Below are positions 33,347 through 41,117 of a stretch of DNA of 64,000 bases, piece by piece. The notes under the pieces were generated by a model, which was given only the letters and a program-made list of their open reading frames with translations, was not told the DNA's origin and ran no database searches. Numbering within the stretch: position 1 is the first letter of the stretch; every line of letters starts with the position of its first letter. Source of the stretch: Archangium violaceum (GTDB lineage Bacteria > Myxococcota > Myxococcia > Myxococcales > Myxococcaceae). The DNA lies in contig NZ_CP069396.1 in NCBI RefSeq assembly GCF_016887565.1, forward strand, positions 12,010,001 through 12,074,000, in the 5' to 3' direction. The translations under genes were made by a program, and so were the position numbers.

Positions 33347-33841
33347 CGCCTGGAGTCACCTCCTGGCAGACCACTTCCCAAGAAACATCGGGAAGGCGAG
33401 GAGCACGCATGCGCGAGGAGAAGAAGTCCGAGTCGAGCGGGGAGGCGGTGAAGCAGGTGGGGCCGTATCAACTCCACGAGCAGGTGCCGCAGGACAACTA
33501 CAGCCGGGGGGAGCTCTACCGGGCCACGCACGAGACGAGCGGGGAGACGACCCTGGTGTTCAAGCCCGCCGCCACGGACGAGAAGGGCGCGGGGCCGCTG
33601 ACCGACTGGCAGATACGCCTTACGTCCTCGGCCTCGGATGGCTACGTCTCAATGAAGGCAGAGGAGCCCCCGAGGTCCGTGGCCACCGACGAGCACTCGG
33701 TGGAGTCACTGGTGTGCACCTTCGAGGAGGTGCGTGAGGCAGTGGGGCGCATGGACCACGCCCTCCACGCGGCCAACAAGCCTCGCCCGTGGTGGCGCCT
33801 GGGACTGGCGCTGTCGGGTGCCACCGTGCTCTTGGTGGCGC
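33333..33841 (+). repeat. ~510-bp direct repeat, right copy
   Basis: Matches 19,665-20,176 in the same orientation (about 95-96% by eye, one 3-bp gap). It begins at the stop of lipoprotein 2 and ends abruptly at the 56-bp tRNA-like repeat. Confidence 0.9.
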
Positions 33842-33885
33842 GTTCGATTCCCGCCGCCTCCAATCGAGGTTGCCCGCCGCCTTGA
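33409..33885 (+). pseudogene. truncated copy of the kinase-N-lobe-like membrane protein
   Basis: From ATG 33,409 the first ~145 codons parallel the 251-residue protein at 19,741 (MREEKKSESSGEAVKQVGPY...). The frame is cut in the transmembrane helix (ATVLLVA) and continues as RSIPAASNRGCPPP from the 56-bp repeat to a stop at 33,885. The whole extracytoplasmic part is lost, so the product is probably non-functional. Confidence 0.8.
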
Positions 33886-33898
33886 GTCGAACCCACTC
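33843..33898 (+). repeat. 56-bp repeat, copy B, beginning with a tRNA 3'-end fragment
   Basis: Same sequence as 13,760-13,815 with one mismatch, in inverse orientation. It starts at the T-loop TTCGATTC and contains the acceptor 3' strand CGCCTCC. It forms the exact right boundary of the duplicated 510-bp segment. Confidence 0.7.
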
Positions 33899-33946
33899 CT
33901 AAAAAGGAGGCACGGCTCGCATCAGGGGAGCAAATCGGTTCTTGTC

Positions 33947-33962
33947 GGTCCAAATTTGGACC
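33947..33962. repeat. 16-bp perfect palindrome
   Basis: GGTCCAAATTTGGACC is a perfect palindrome. It lies about 90 bp beyond the dispersed-repeat copy at 34,055 and 50 bp from the 56-bp repeat. It could be the terminal hairpin of the IS91-type element or an operator; nothing else decides between these. Confidence 0.5.
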
Positions 33963-34054
33963 AAATCCGGAGGCGTATAGGCGGGATGGGGCCGTGTTGA
34001 GGGAGAGAGCTGGAGCCGAGGGGGCGATGAGGGCTGCTGACGGGTGCCACGAGG

Positions 34055-34175
34055 GCTGAGCGCCGGGCCGGTGGAGACGAGGTGCAGCCCCATTGGGCAC
34101 ACGCCGGCCCAGGAGGCCCCCCAGGGGGAGGCAGCAGGGGCGTGGGCGTCTGGGCACCGTGACTGCTCGAGGCGC
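34055..34175 (-). repeat. dispersed repeat family, copy directly after an IS91-type transposase tail
   Basis: On the minus strand, the block with GCCCACGCCCCTGCTGCC, then GGCCGGCGTGTGCCC, GGGGCTGCACCTCGTCTCCA and CCGGCCCGGCGC recurs in whole or part at 7,866, 15,430, 44,105 and 51,585. Here it immediately follows the transposase remnant, which suggests that the family is the 3' end of this IS91-like element. Confidence 0.6.
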
Positions 34176-34310
34176 AACACCACGCCTGCTGGGGTGGCCC
34201 CTGCGCTACAGCAAGCTGAGCAGGCCGCGTAGGCAGTGCCAGGTGCCGCGGAATGGCGCGCACGGCGTTGGGGCCGTCAGGTACGCCAACACCCGGCGCC
34301 CGCCTCCACA
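34168..34310 (-). pseudogene. IS91-type transposase C-terminal remnant
   Basis: On the minus strand CGGGRRVLAYLTAP continues, after a 1-base shift in a C-run, as NAVRAIPRHLALPTRPAQLAVAQGPPQQAWC. This is the zinc-binding tail and terminal helix of the same transposase family as the remnant at 23,322-23,397 (VLAYLTAP is shared). Only about 45 residues remain. Confidence 0.6.
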
Positions 34311-34531
34311 CCAACGACGGCCGCCTCAGTCACTGCGACGACGCTCTGTTCGCCGTGTTTTGGCAGAGGTGGCCACTCCTGCCGAAAGGACACAACCAGC
34401 CAGCAGGCAGACCTACCCGCTGTAGGCGTTCTCGATCGAACGCGGAGTCGCACCATTGTGGGATGGCTCAGTGGCGCTGCGCCTCCGGAAGCAAACCCGC
34501 TTCAGCCGTCTCCAGCTCCAGAAGGAGCAAC
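34311..34531. other. spacer without recognised gene
   Basis: Open frames here have no protein character. Nothing is recognised beyond the ribosome site AAGGAG at 34,522-34,527 that belongs to the next small gene. Confidence 0.4.
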
Positions 34532-34717
34532 ATGGCGCGCTGGGAGATCTTCACCGAGGCATCTGGCAACGTCCGCGTCCAGTACGTGGTCCTCCGGTCC
34601 AGGCAGCAGGTGTTCGTGTGCGGGGTCGTCCGGCCTGACACCCCAGTCGAGCTGCTCATCGACTTCGTTGGTCCTGCATGGCAATGCCCAGCCCCTGGAC
34701 CTAATCTGCTTTGCTAA
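34532..34717 (+). CDS. small hypothetical protein (61 residues), possibly truncated
   Basis: MARWEIFTEASGNVRVQYVVLRSRQQVFVCGVVRPDTPVELL reads like a compact beta-rich domain. AAGGAG sits 4 bp before the ATG. After FVGPAW the residues (QCPAPGPNLLC) look random, so the 3' end may be deleted. No family is recognised. Confidence 0.4.
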   Translation: MARWEIFTEASGNVRVQYVVLRSRQQVFVCGVVRPDTPVELLIDFVGPAWQCPAPGPNLLC

Positions 34718-34801
34718 CACCGGCGTTGTGGTGCCGGTGCTGCCGCCGGCGTCGGCAACTGCCAGACCGGAACCTACGCTTCACGTATGGCACACTTCTG
34801 A

Positions 34802-35374
34802 TCAGACTTCGTCGAATCGCCCACCCACCATGCCAGTTCGCTCCAGCGCTTCCTTGATCTCGCCTTCGACAATGATCGGTGGATGCCAGCCCCAAAGCCG
34901 GAAGACGCGGGCATCGCCAACCTTCGACTTGTCGATACGTAATCCGGAAACGGAACGGTACTCACCAGCTCGATGAGCCTGCACCCCCTCTGCGGTGTAA
35001 AACTGAACTTCTTCACACGCCGCGTCGTTGATGCAACGGATCTGCCGCGCCACGTTGAGCAGATAATAGGTCTCGGCCTCTCCTTCTACCTCGACAGGAA
35101 AGAGCTGAGCATCAGTCGGCGCCAGCGCACGAAACACGGATGCGGCCCGTGCGCTGAGAATCGGAGTTAGCGCTGCTCCCGCAGTAGTGAAGTCCAGCGG
35201 CTTCCCAAGACGATATATTGGGATGCGCAGCCTCTCGCGAAGCTCTACTGGCCGACCGTTGGAAAACTGCCAGATATCGTCGATCTCGATTCCAGCGAGG
35301 TTGGTCGGATCCGCGAGATACCAACGCCCCGGAACGTAGACGTCGATACTTAGATCAAAGAATCGTCGTTCCAT
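34802..35374 (-). CDS. Imm11-family immunity protein
   Basis: A 190-residue protein whose order of segments (RFFDLSIDVYVPGRWYLADP, IWQFSNGRPVEL, PLDFTTAGAALTPILSARAA, IRCINDAACEEVQFYT, EYRSVSGLRIDKSKVGDARVFRLWGW, VEGEIKEALERTG) is that of myxobacterial Imm11 proteins, which neutralise a polymorphic toxin encoded just upstream. The upstream lipoprotein gene (35,429-35,616) is collapsed, so this appears to be an orphan immunity gene. Base composition is lower in GC than the core genes. Confidence 0.85.
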   Translation of the reverse strand: MERRFFDLSIDVYVPGRWYLADPTNLAGIEIDDIWQFSNGRPVELRERLRIPIYRLGKPLDFTTAGAALTPILSARAASVFRALAPTDAQLFPVEVEGEAETYYLLNVARQIRCINDAACEEVQFYTAEGVQAHRAGEYRSVSGLRIDKSKVGDARVFRLWGWHPPIIVEGEIKEALERTGMVGGRFDEV

Positions 35375-35428
35375 GGCATTACCCCTATGGACTCATCGTG
35401 ATGAGCCTACGCAGCTTGGTACCCTCTG

Positions 35429-35616
35429 TCATGAGATCTTGAGCAATCTTTCCCAGTTCTTCAACCAACGCAGCTCGGCACTGCGCAGGGCCTCGACATC
35501 CCTGCGTGGCTTGTTCGATACGTCGGTGCCCCGTGTCCCGTGTCCAGGTTCACAACTCGCGTCGTCGCACATCCTGACGCGAGCAGCAGCAGCGCGACGA
35601 TTCCGCAGATCTTCAT
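35429..35616 (-). pseudogene. collapsed lipoprotein toxin gene upstream of imm11
   Basis: ATG 35,616 (GGGGAG upstream) starts a lipoprotein signal, MKICGIVALLLLASGCATTR, followed by VVNLDTGHGAP. This resembles the N-terminus of AHH-domain lipoproteins usually found next to Imm11. The middle is missing. A C-terminal-looking frame (GTDVSNKPRRDVEALRSAELRWLKNWERLLKIS) ends at 35,429, 54 bp before imm11. No nuclease domain remains. Toxin identity is inferred from the N-terminus and neighbour only. Confidence 0.6.
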
Positions 35617-35656
35617 GGCGCTCCCCGAAGTCAACGTCACTGCGCATCCGATACAC

Positions 35657-36282
35657 CGTACCTTCTTAGCAGGATGGGGTGTTACCGAGCACACTGGATG
35701 AGGGAGAAGTGGGCCAGAATGAGCGAGCTGGTTGATGGGCATGCTCCCAGCGAGTAGGGGTAGCCCATCACCGAGACTGGAAAGGCGAGGCACGTCGACT
35801 GATGGGATGGCCACACGCCCGTGGGTTGGGCGAGCCGCTCCCGTCCTGGCCGGTCCGTGTCAACGCGCAGGAGCAGGAGTAGAGCGGTTGCACGAGGAGA
35901 GCGGAGCTGCATGGCAATGACGCGCCTGGACTCGCCCGGACAGAAGGGCGCCCCATCTTCTGACCGCCGAGGATCGGGCCCGCGTGGAGGCCCACCTGCG
36001 TGAGGCGTTCTCCGCCCTGCCCCCCTGCCCTCCGGGCGCCCGGCTCTTGGGCATGTCCGGCACGCGTCCAATCGGTGCGCGCTCGAACGTCGGCAACGGC
36101 CCCGTGGGCCACTCAAGGCGGGACAGGGAAGACAGGTTCAAAAATCCTGTCGCCCTGTCCGGTGATGTTCTTCGAGTCAACACCCCCCACCTCGTGGGGA
36201 GTCGACGCGGGCATGCCGGAGCCCCAGCTTGTTGGGCCTTGAGAATCATCCCTCCCACAAGGGCTGGCGCACCTGCGCGGAC
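35657..36282. other. spacer with a possible Ppx/GppA-like fragment
   Basis: In this 626-bp region the plus frame around 35,951-36,064 reads HLLTAEDRARVEAHLREAF, then SALPPCPPGARLLGMSGT. This resembles a short piece of a Ppx/GppA phosphatase (…vGxSGT). It has no start, and the frame turns to nonsense after SGT. The rest holds nothing recognisable. Confidence 0.3.
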
Positions 36283-38148
36283 ATGCATCGCCTGCACATC
36301 CACTCCAAGCTGCTGGTCGCGTTCATCATCGTCCTCCTGCCGGTGATGGGACTGCTGCTCGTGGACTTCCTCTCGGACCTGCGGAGGACCCGGCGGAGCA
36401 TCCTCGACGCCCAGTTCCTGACGGCCCAGGCAGTCGCCCTGCAAGCATCCGAAACGTTCGATACCGCCATCGGTTTCGGCTGGGCCGTGTCCAGGGATCC
36501 GCTGCTCCAGACCCTGGAACCCCGCCGGTTGGATCCGCACCTCCAAGAGCTGGTCGCGCGCAGCCCCCTCTATGACTCCATCGGGGTCTTCGACGCCACC
36601 GGCCTCAACCGCGGCTGGAGCAACCCCACCCACCCGGACGAGCCCCGCGTCTGGATTGGCGACCGCCCGTATTTCAAGAAGGTGCTGGCCACCAACGCCC
36701 CGGTCATCTCCGAGGTGCTGGAGTTGCGGCGCCCCATCCGCACGGGGCTGCTCGTCAGTGTGCCGCTCCACGGCCCCGAGGCGCGTCTGCTCGGCGTCCT
36801 CAACGTGGTGATGCGGACCGACCTGCTGGAGCAGCGGTACGCGGGCGCCCGGCTCCAACCCGGGCAGGCCCTCTTGCTGGCCGACATGAACGGACGGCTG
36901 GCCTTCCATACCGGCGAGCCCGAGCTCTCATTCGAGCGGAGCAACGCCTTCGCCCACTTCGAGCCCCTCCAGGCGGCGCTGACCGGGACGCCCTCCCGGG
37001 TCGCCCGGTTCACCCACCCCCTCCAAGGCGATGAGCGGCTGGGTGCCTTCGTCCCCGTCCCCCATCATCCGTGGGCCGTGGGGGTGACCGTCCCGCTCGA
37101 CGTCGCCATGGCGCCTCTCTACAAGCGGATGCGCACGATGCTCGTGGCCTTCACGGGGATCCTGCTGCTGAACATCCTCCTGGCGGCCCTGCTGGCCCGC
37201 TTCTACGCCCGCCCTGTGCGACAGCTTCAAAAGGCCACCCAGGCGCTGGGACGTGGAGAGATGGAATGGCGCGTCCACATCGCCACGGGGGATGAGTTGG
37301 AGGAGCTCGGCACCGCCTTCAACGAGATGGCGGCCCAGATCGCGCGGCGACAGGTGGAGGTGGATGCCCTGCGCGAACACGCCGAGCAGCAGGCCCAGCA
37401 GCTCGCCGCGGCGCTGCGGCTGCGCGAGGAGTTCATGTCGGCGGCGGCCCACGAGCTGAAAACCCCGGTGACCACCATCCAGACATGGGCGGAGCTGTTG
37501 CTCAGCCTGGAGACGGGGACTCCCCGCCAGCGCAAGGGGCTCGCCACCATCACCCGGAACACGCGGCGGATCGCCCGGCTGGTGGAACACCTCTTCGCGG
37601 CCATGCGGATGGCGCCCAGCCCCACGCAGCTGGAACGCCAACGCTTCGATCTCCACATGGTGGTGAGGGAGCAGGGGCAGAAGCTCGCACGGAGTACGGA
37701 GAGGCCCATCCACATCGACGCCACCGGTCCGCTCTTCATCCACGCCGATCGCCAGCTGCTGGGAGAGGCGGTGGCCCACCTCCTGGACAATGCGCTGCTG
37801 TACTCACCTCCCGGCGAGCCCATCGAGCTCCGGGCATGGCGCACGGACCACGAGGCCAGGGTCTCGGTGCATGACCAGGGGCCAGGGATTCCGCCGGAGC
37901 GCCAGCCCCACGTCTTCGAGCCCTTCTATGAACCCCTGCCACCGGGAGCGCCGGGGTACACGGGCGTGGTGAGGCTGGGACTGCACCTGAGCCGGCAGAT
38001 CATCGAGGCGCATGGAGGCCGTATCTGGGTGGAGAGCCTCCCGGGCCAGGGCTCGACGTTCTGTTTCAGTCTCCCGCTGAGCGAGGCTCGGACCGAGCTG
38101 GATTCCCACGCGTACGGCCAGGACGGAAGCTCCACTCCCCACCACTGA
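36283..38148 (+). CDS. dCache sensor histidine kinase
   Basis: A 621-residue membrane histidine kinase. TM1 is at about 9-30 and TM2 at about 286-309. Between them lies a periplasmic double-Cache domain with the signature YDSIGVFDATGLNRGW...WIGDRPYFKKVLAT. HAMP (about 310-362), a short coiled coil, HisKA with H390 in AAAHELKTPV, and HATPase_c follow, with N-box HLLDNALLYSP and G1 DQGPGIPPE. The second glycine box is RLGLHLSRQIIEAHGG, slightly atypical. The ATG 36,283 was chosen over an upstream 18-codon extension without protein character. No response regulator is adjacent, so the partner is unknown. Confidence 0.9.
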   Translation: MHRLHIHSKLLVAFIIVLLPVMGLLLVDFLSDLRRTRRSILDAQFLTAQAVALQASETFDTAIGFGWAVSRDPLLQTLEPRRLDPHLQELVARSPLYDSIGVFDATGLNRGWSNPTHPDEPRVWIGDRPYFKKVLATNAPVISEVLELRRPIRTGLLVSVPLHGPEARLLGVLNVVMRTDLLEQRYAGARLQPGQALLLADMNGRLAFHTGEPELSFERSNAFAHFEPLQAALTGTPSRVARFTHPLQGDERLGAFVPVPHHPWAVGVTVPLDVAMAPLYKRMRTMLVAFTGILLLNILLAALLARFYARPVRQLQKATQALGRGEMEWRVHIATGDELEELGTAFNEMAAQIARRQVEVDALREHAEQQAQQLAAALRLREEFMSAAAHELKTPVTTIQTWAELLLSLETGTPRQRKGLATITRNTRRIARLVEHLFAAMRMAPSPTQLERQRFDLHMVVREQGQKLARSTERPIHIDATGPLFIHADRQLLGEAVAHLLDNALLYSPPGEPIELRAWRTDHEARVSVHDQGPGIPPERQPHVFEPFYEPLPPGAPGYTGVVRLGLHLSRQIIEAHGGRIWVESLPGQGSTFCFSLPLSEARTELDSHAYGQDGSSTPHH

Positions 38149-38196
38149 GGGGGGCTCGGCCGCCCCGCGCGAGCAGCACAACGGGCGGAGGCGCCC

Positions 38197-38846
38197 TCAG
38201 AAACCGCACTCGAGGTCGTCGTAGCTGTTGAGCGGGGTGTTGGCCGGCACCAGGTCGCCTCGCTCGGCGCCACAGGTCCCCGAGACGCGGACATCCTCGG
38301 TGGCGATGTACCAGGTGTCCACGTCTTGCAGATCCTCGTCGAGCTGACTGACCGCGAAGGCGCTGATGTTGCAGCCCGGGCAGGGGCCCGAGATGCCCGG
38401 ATCGTCAGAGGCATCCCCCGGGCCCAGGTGGGTGACCCTGAAGCGCATCGGGACAGGCAGGTCCGGCTGATCCATGCCGTGCGCGTAGCGATCCACGGCG
38501 ATGCAATCCACCGGTTGCGTGTTGGGCGGGAGGGTGGCCGTATCCCGGTGCTCGCAGAAGAACGGCCCGGAGCTGAAGTAGTAGGCGTAGCGGTTTCCGC
38601 GCTCGACCGTGAAGCCGATGGCGCGGATGTTCTCTTCATAGCTACGGGTCTCCTTGTAGTAGGCATGCTGGGCCTGGGCCCACGACTTGAGGGTGTGCCG
38701 AGCCTCGGCCTGGAGGGCGCGGGACCGGGCCGCCAGGAACCGGGGCACGGCGATGGTGGCCAGCAGTCCGAGCATCACCAGGACGATCGCCACCTCGATG
38801 AGGGTCGAGCCCCGGCTGCGGCGGGGCGGATGGGGGGAAGGTACAT
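38197..38846 (-). CDS. type IV prepilin-like protein, frameshifted in a leader G/C homopolymer
   Basis: The class III signal and N-terminal helix, RRSRG then STLIEVAIVLVMLGLLATIAVPRFLA, are those of a type IV pilin or pseudopilin cleaved at G/S. A Cys-rich globular part with EHRDT..., PCPGCN and a C-terminal LECGF follows. The pilin frame has no start codon, but ATG 38,846 with a strong GGAGAGG site lies in the adjacent frame. Adding one base to the six-C run (38,832-38,837) gives the leader MYLPPHPPRRSRG. It is either a sequencing slip or a phase-variable tract. Confidence 0.75.
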
Positions 38847-39040
38847 GGGGTCCTCTCCTACGATTGGGGAATGGGAAAACGGCATCTGCCTGTCAGGGCA
38901 GCGAGCCCTCAGCAGGGTCCAGCCAGCCAGTCCCTGGCCCAACACTTTGAACTTCCGTCGGTCCCCTGGACCCGCGGTGCATATGGGCTGACCATTTTGG
39001 GCAAGCCCGTGACCAGATTCGTCAGATCGCGCTTCCTCTG

Positions 39041-39294
39041 CCCGTGCAGGGAAGGACGCGGAGGATCTTGATTCTGGTCGCGCTGCTGCCCGGTGCGGCG
39101 AAGGCCACGCTCCCATCCGGGAAGGCCACGAAGTCCTGATAGCGGTTGCCCTTCACATCCACCTGCAGGGCCGGACCGTTCGCGGCACCGGTCGCGCGAT
39201 CCAGCGCCTGGACGTAGAGCTTGCGGCTGGTGTCGCTCCGGAGCAGCTCTCCCGTCCGCGTCGAGGTCTCCCAGGCCGCCAGGAGCTGGTTCTG
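39041..39294 (-). pseudogene. 254-bp copy of the 3' end of the lipoprotein gene at 44,553
   Basis: Equivalent to 44,557-44,810 with four mismatches by eye, in the same orientation. It encodes the last ~84 residues (NQLLAAWETSTRTGELLRSD...AFAAPGS). The parent's stop is lost, and the frame runs a few residues further (TGRGSAI). Upstream is a short unrelated frame, MKVFSDVDSFLRTQCAP (39,416), that may be another gene's fragment. Confidence 0.8.
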
Positions 39295-39412
39295 CCGTCG
39301 GTGACGGACACCTCGAAGGTGATTTGCGCGGGCGGACACCTTGGGCATTGAGGCGCCTGGCTATCTGGCGCGCACTGAGTCCTCAAGAAAGAATCAACAT
39401 CCGAGAAGACTT

Positions 39413-40462
39413 TCACCTGGAGTAGATACCCTGTAGAAACCTTCTCAGCCCGTCGATCATACCCTTGCGAACATTCGCGTGGTAAAAAGAATCCTTCTCA
39501 AAGTGAGGAGACAAACGTCTTCTCGCTTCCGGAAGATGATGAAAAGGAATCGAGGGGAACATGTGATGGGTCATATGGTACTGAGTTCCCACCGGACAAA
39601 AAAGAAAAGTGCTCAGACCTCTTTTTTCAATCTCGATACATTCTTCAATGTGCTCACTCCAAGGAATGGGAGCGTCCCCCATGCTAAAATACTTGTGGGT
39701 CACCGCGAGGGCCCTGATACCGTTAATCACGCCCACGAATGTAATGATCGATGCCCAGACGACGATTGCGCTCCAGTGAAGCTTGCCCGATAGAACGAAG
39801 ATCACCAAGGCCCAGAGATAAGCAAAAGTGACCATCTCTTGGATCGACCAGGACTTCAGCACAGACGCATCTTCGCTGATCCGACGAGCAAACCGAGACT
39901 TCATCCCCATAAAGGAAGCCTCTCTCAGCACCAGCTGCCGGAGTTTGGAGTGAAGATGGCTTACGGGAGTCAGGATACAGAAACGGAGAATTCCTAGATA
40001 AGGGAGGAATAGATTCATACCCAAGAATTCAATGAGACCTGATGTCGGGGCCTTTTTGAAATTGATGTACTCCGGGTCAAGGATCGTTCCGTACTTCTTC
40101 GTGTGATGGTCAAGGTGGTTATCACCGTAAATAAAAGCTGGAATAGCAAACAGGCATCCTACGAGGATGTTCCAGGCCCAGAAAAACGAACCAAACTTCC
40201 CTTGATCAAGGTGAGCAAGCTCATGGGTGAACGTTACGGCATGGTAGACACAAATGACGGAAACAAAAAAAACGCAGAAGAACACGAGGTCGAACTGAAG
40301 ATTGTTTGCTTTGTAGATTAGAAAACCCAGAGAAGCCCAGGCCGAAAGGGTTGCCAAGAGGAAATAGCTCCAGAACACCTTCATGTCAGGTTCCATGAGA
40401 TCGCTCAAAAGTGGTCTTAATTCCTTGCGTCTGAGCTCGATTCTCTCTTCTTCCATGATCAT
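39413..40462 (-). CDS. membrane fatty acid desaturase
   Basis: A 349-residue di-iron membrane desaturase or hydroxylase. The three histidine boxes are H80-ELAH, H116-LDHH and H296-MTHH. Hydrophobic pairs lie near 30-75 and 93-112, with another near 210-250. ATG 40,462 has AGGAAG 10 bp upstream. The gene and its upstream spacer are strikingly AT-rich compared with every neighbour, with AAA, ATT and GAA codons frequent, which marks recent acquisition. Its substrate lipid cannot be inferred. The frame is open to 40,540, but the extension has no ribosome site. Confidence 0.9.
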   Translation of the reverse strand: MIMEEERIELRRKELRPLLSDLMEPDMKVFWSYFLLATLSAWASLGFLIYKANNLQFDLVFFCVFFVSVICVYHAVTFTHELAHLDQGKFGSFFWAWNILVGCLFAIPAFIYGDNHLDHHTKKYGTILDPEYINFKKAPTSGLIEFLGMNLFLPYLGILRFCILTPVSHLHSKLRQLVLREASFMGMKSRFARRISEDASVLKSWSIQEMVTFAYLWALVIFVLSGKLHWSAIVVWASIITFVGVINGIRALAVTHKYFSMGDAPIPWSEHIEECIEIEKRGLSTFLFCPVGTQYHMTHHMFPSIPFHHLPEARRRLSPHFEKDSFYHANVRKGMIDGLRRFLQGIYSR

Positions 40463-40606
40463 CTCACTTCCTGATGCTATTTCAACGCAAACCACAGGTT
40501 CGTCCAACAACCATTTTCCAGTCAGGATCGTCACTGCCATCCATGTACTTCAATAAAAACAAATCATATTTCACGAGCTCTCGATGTTGGCACTTTCAGT
40601 CAGATG

Positions 40607-41089
40607 TTAGAGTACTTCACCCCTGGCCCTGGGCACCCGCGCCACCCCGCGCACCCACTGGTAGGACGCGTCCACGGACTCACCCAGGCTGTCGTCGCCG
40701 TCAGGAAGGTGTCGAGCGCCTCCAGCTTGCGCAGCTCCGCCGGCTCGAGGAAGCGCTCGGGCTCCGCGGCGCGTATCGACACGATGAGCTGCGTGGTGCC
40801 TCCGAGGTGGTTCTCCACGAAGGTGGTGTGCTGGCGCAGGGGCGTCTCCTCCCCGAACTGCTCCAGATTGTTCTCGTCCACCTCCAGGCGCGTCAGGCCC
40901 GCCCCCGCGACCAGGATCATGGCCACCGCCGCGGCCGCGAGCCAGCGCGGATGCCGAAACATCCAGCGGACGTACGCCGCCATCCACGTGTCGAGCCGGC
41001 CCGGGCCCCGGGCGGGCTCGCGCCGGATGTACCAGGACGGCCGGCCGCAGCCGCGCCGCCAGCGGCAGCAGCAGGAAGGAGACCCTCAT
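40607..41089 (-). pseudogene. MMPL/RND-family exporter fragment
   Basis: Minus-strand frames give VSFLLLPLAARLR, then SWYIRREPARGPGRLDTWMAAYVRWMFRHPRWLAAAAVAMILVAGAG, then LTRLEVDENNLEQFGEETPLRQ...LGGTTQLIVSIRAAEP...ELRKLEALDTFL. This is the junction between the two halves of an MMPL transporter (end of TM6, TM7 and the second periplasmic domain). Frameshifts occur near 41,040 and 40,700, and both ends are absent. It is upstream of a FeeM-type acyltransferase but is dead. Confidence 0.7.
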
Positions 41090-41117
41090 GGACAGATGGA
41101 TTTCGGGGGAACCGACA

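Noticed and set aside
13760-33898. attL/attR pair of an integrated element
   Set aside because: The two 56-bp copies are inverted, and no integrase is present between them; direct orientation would be needed.
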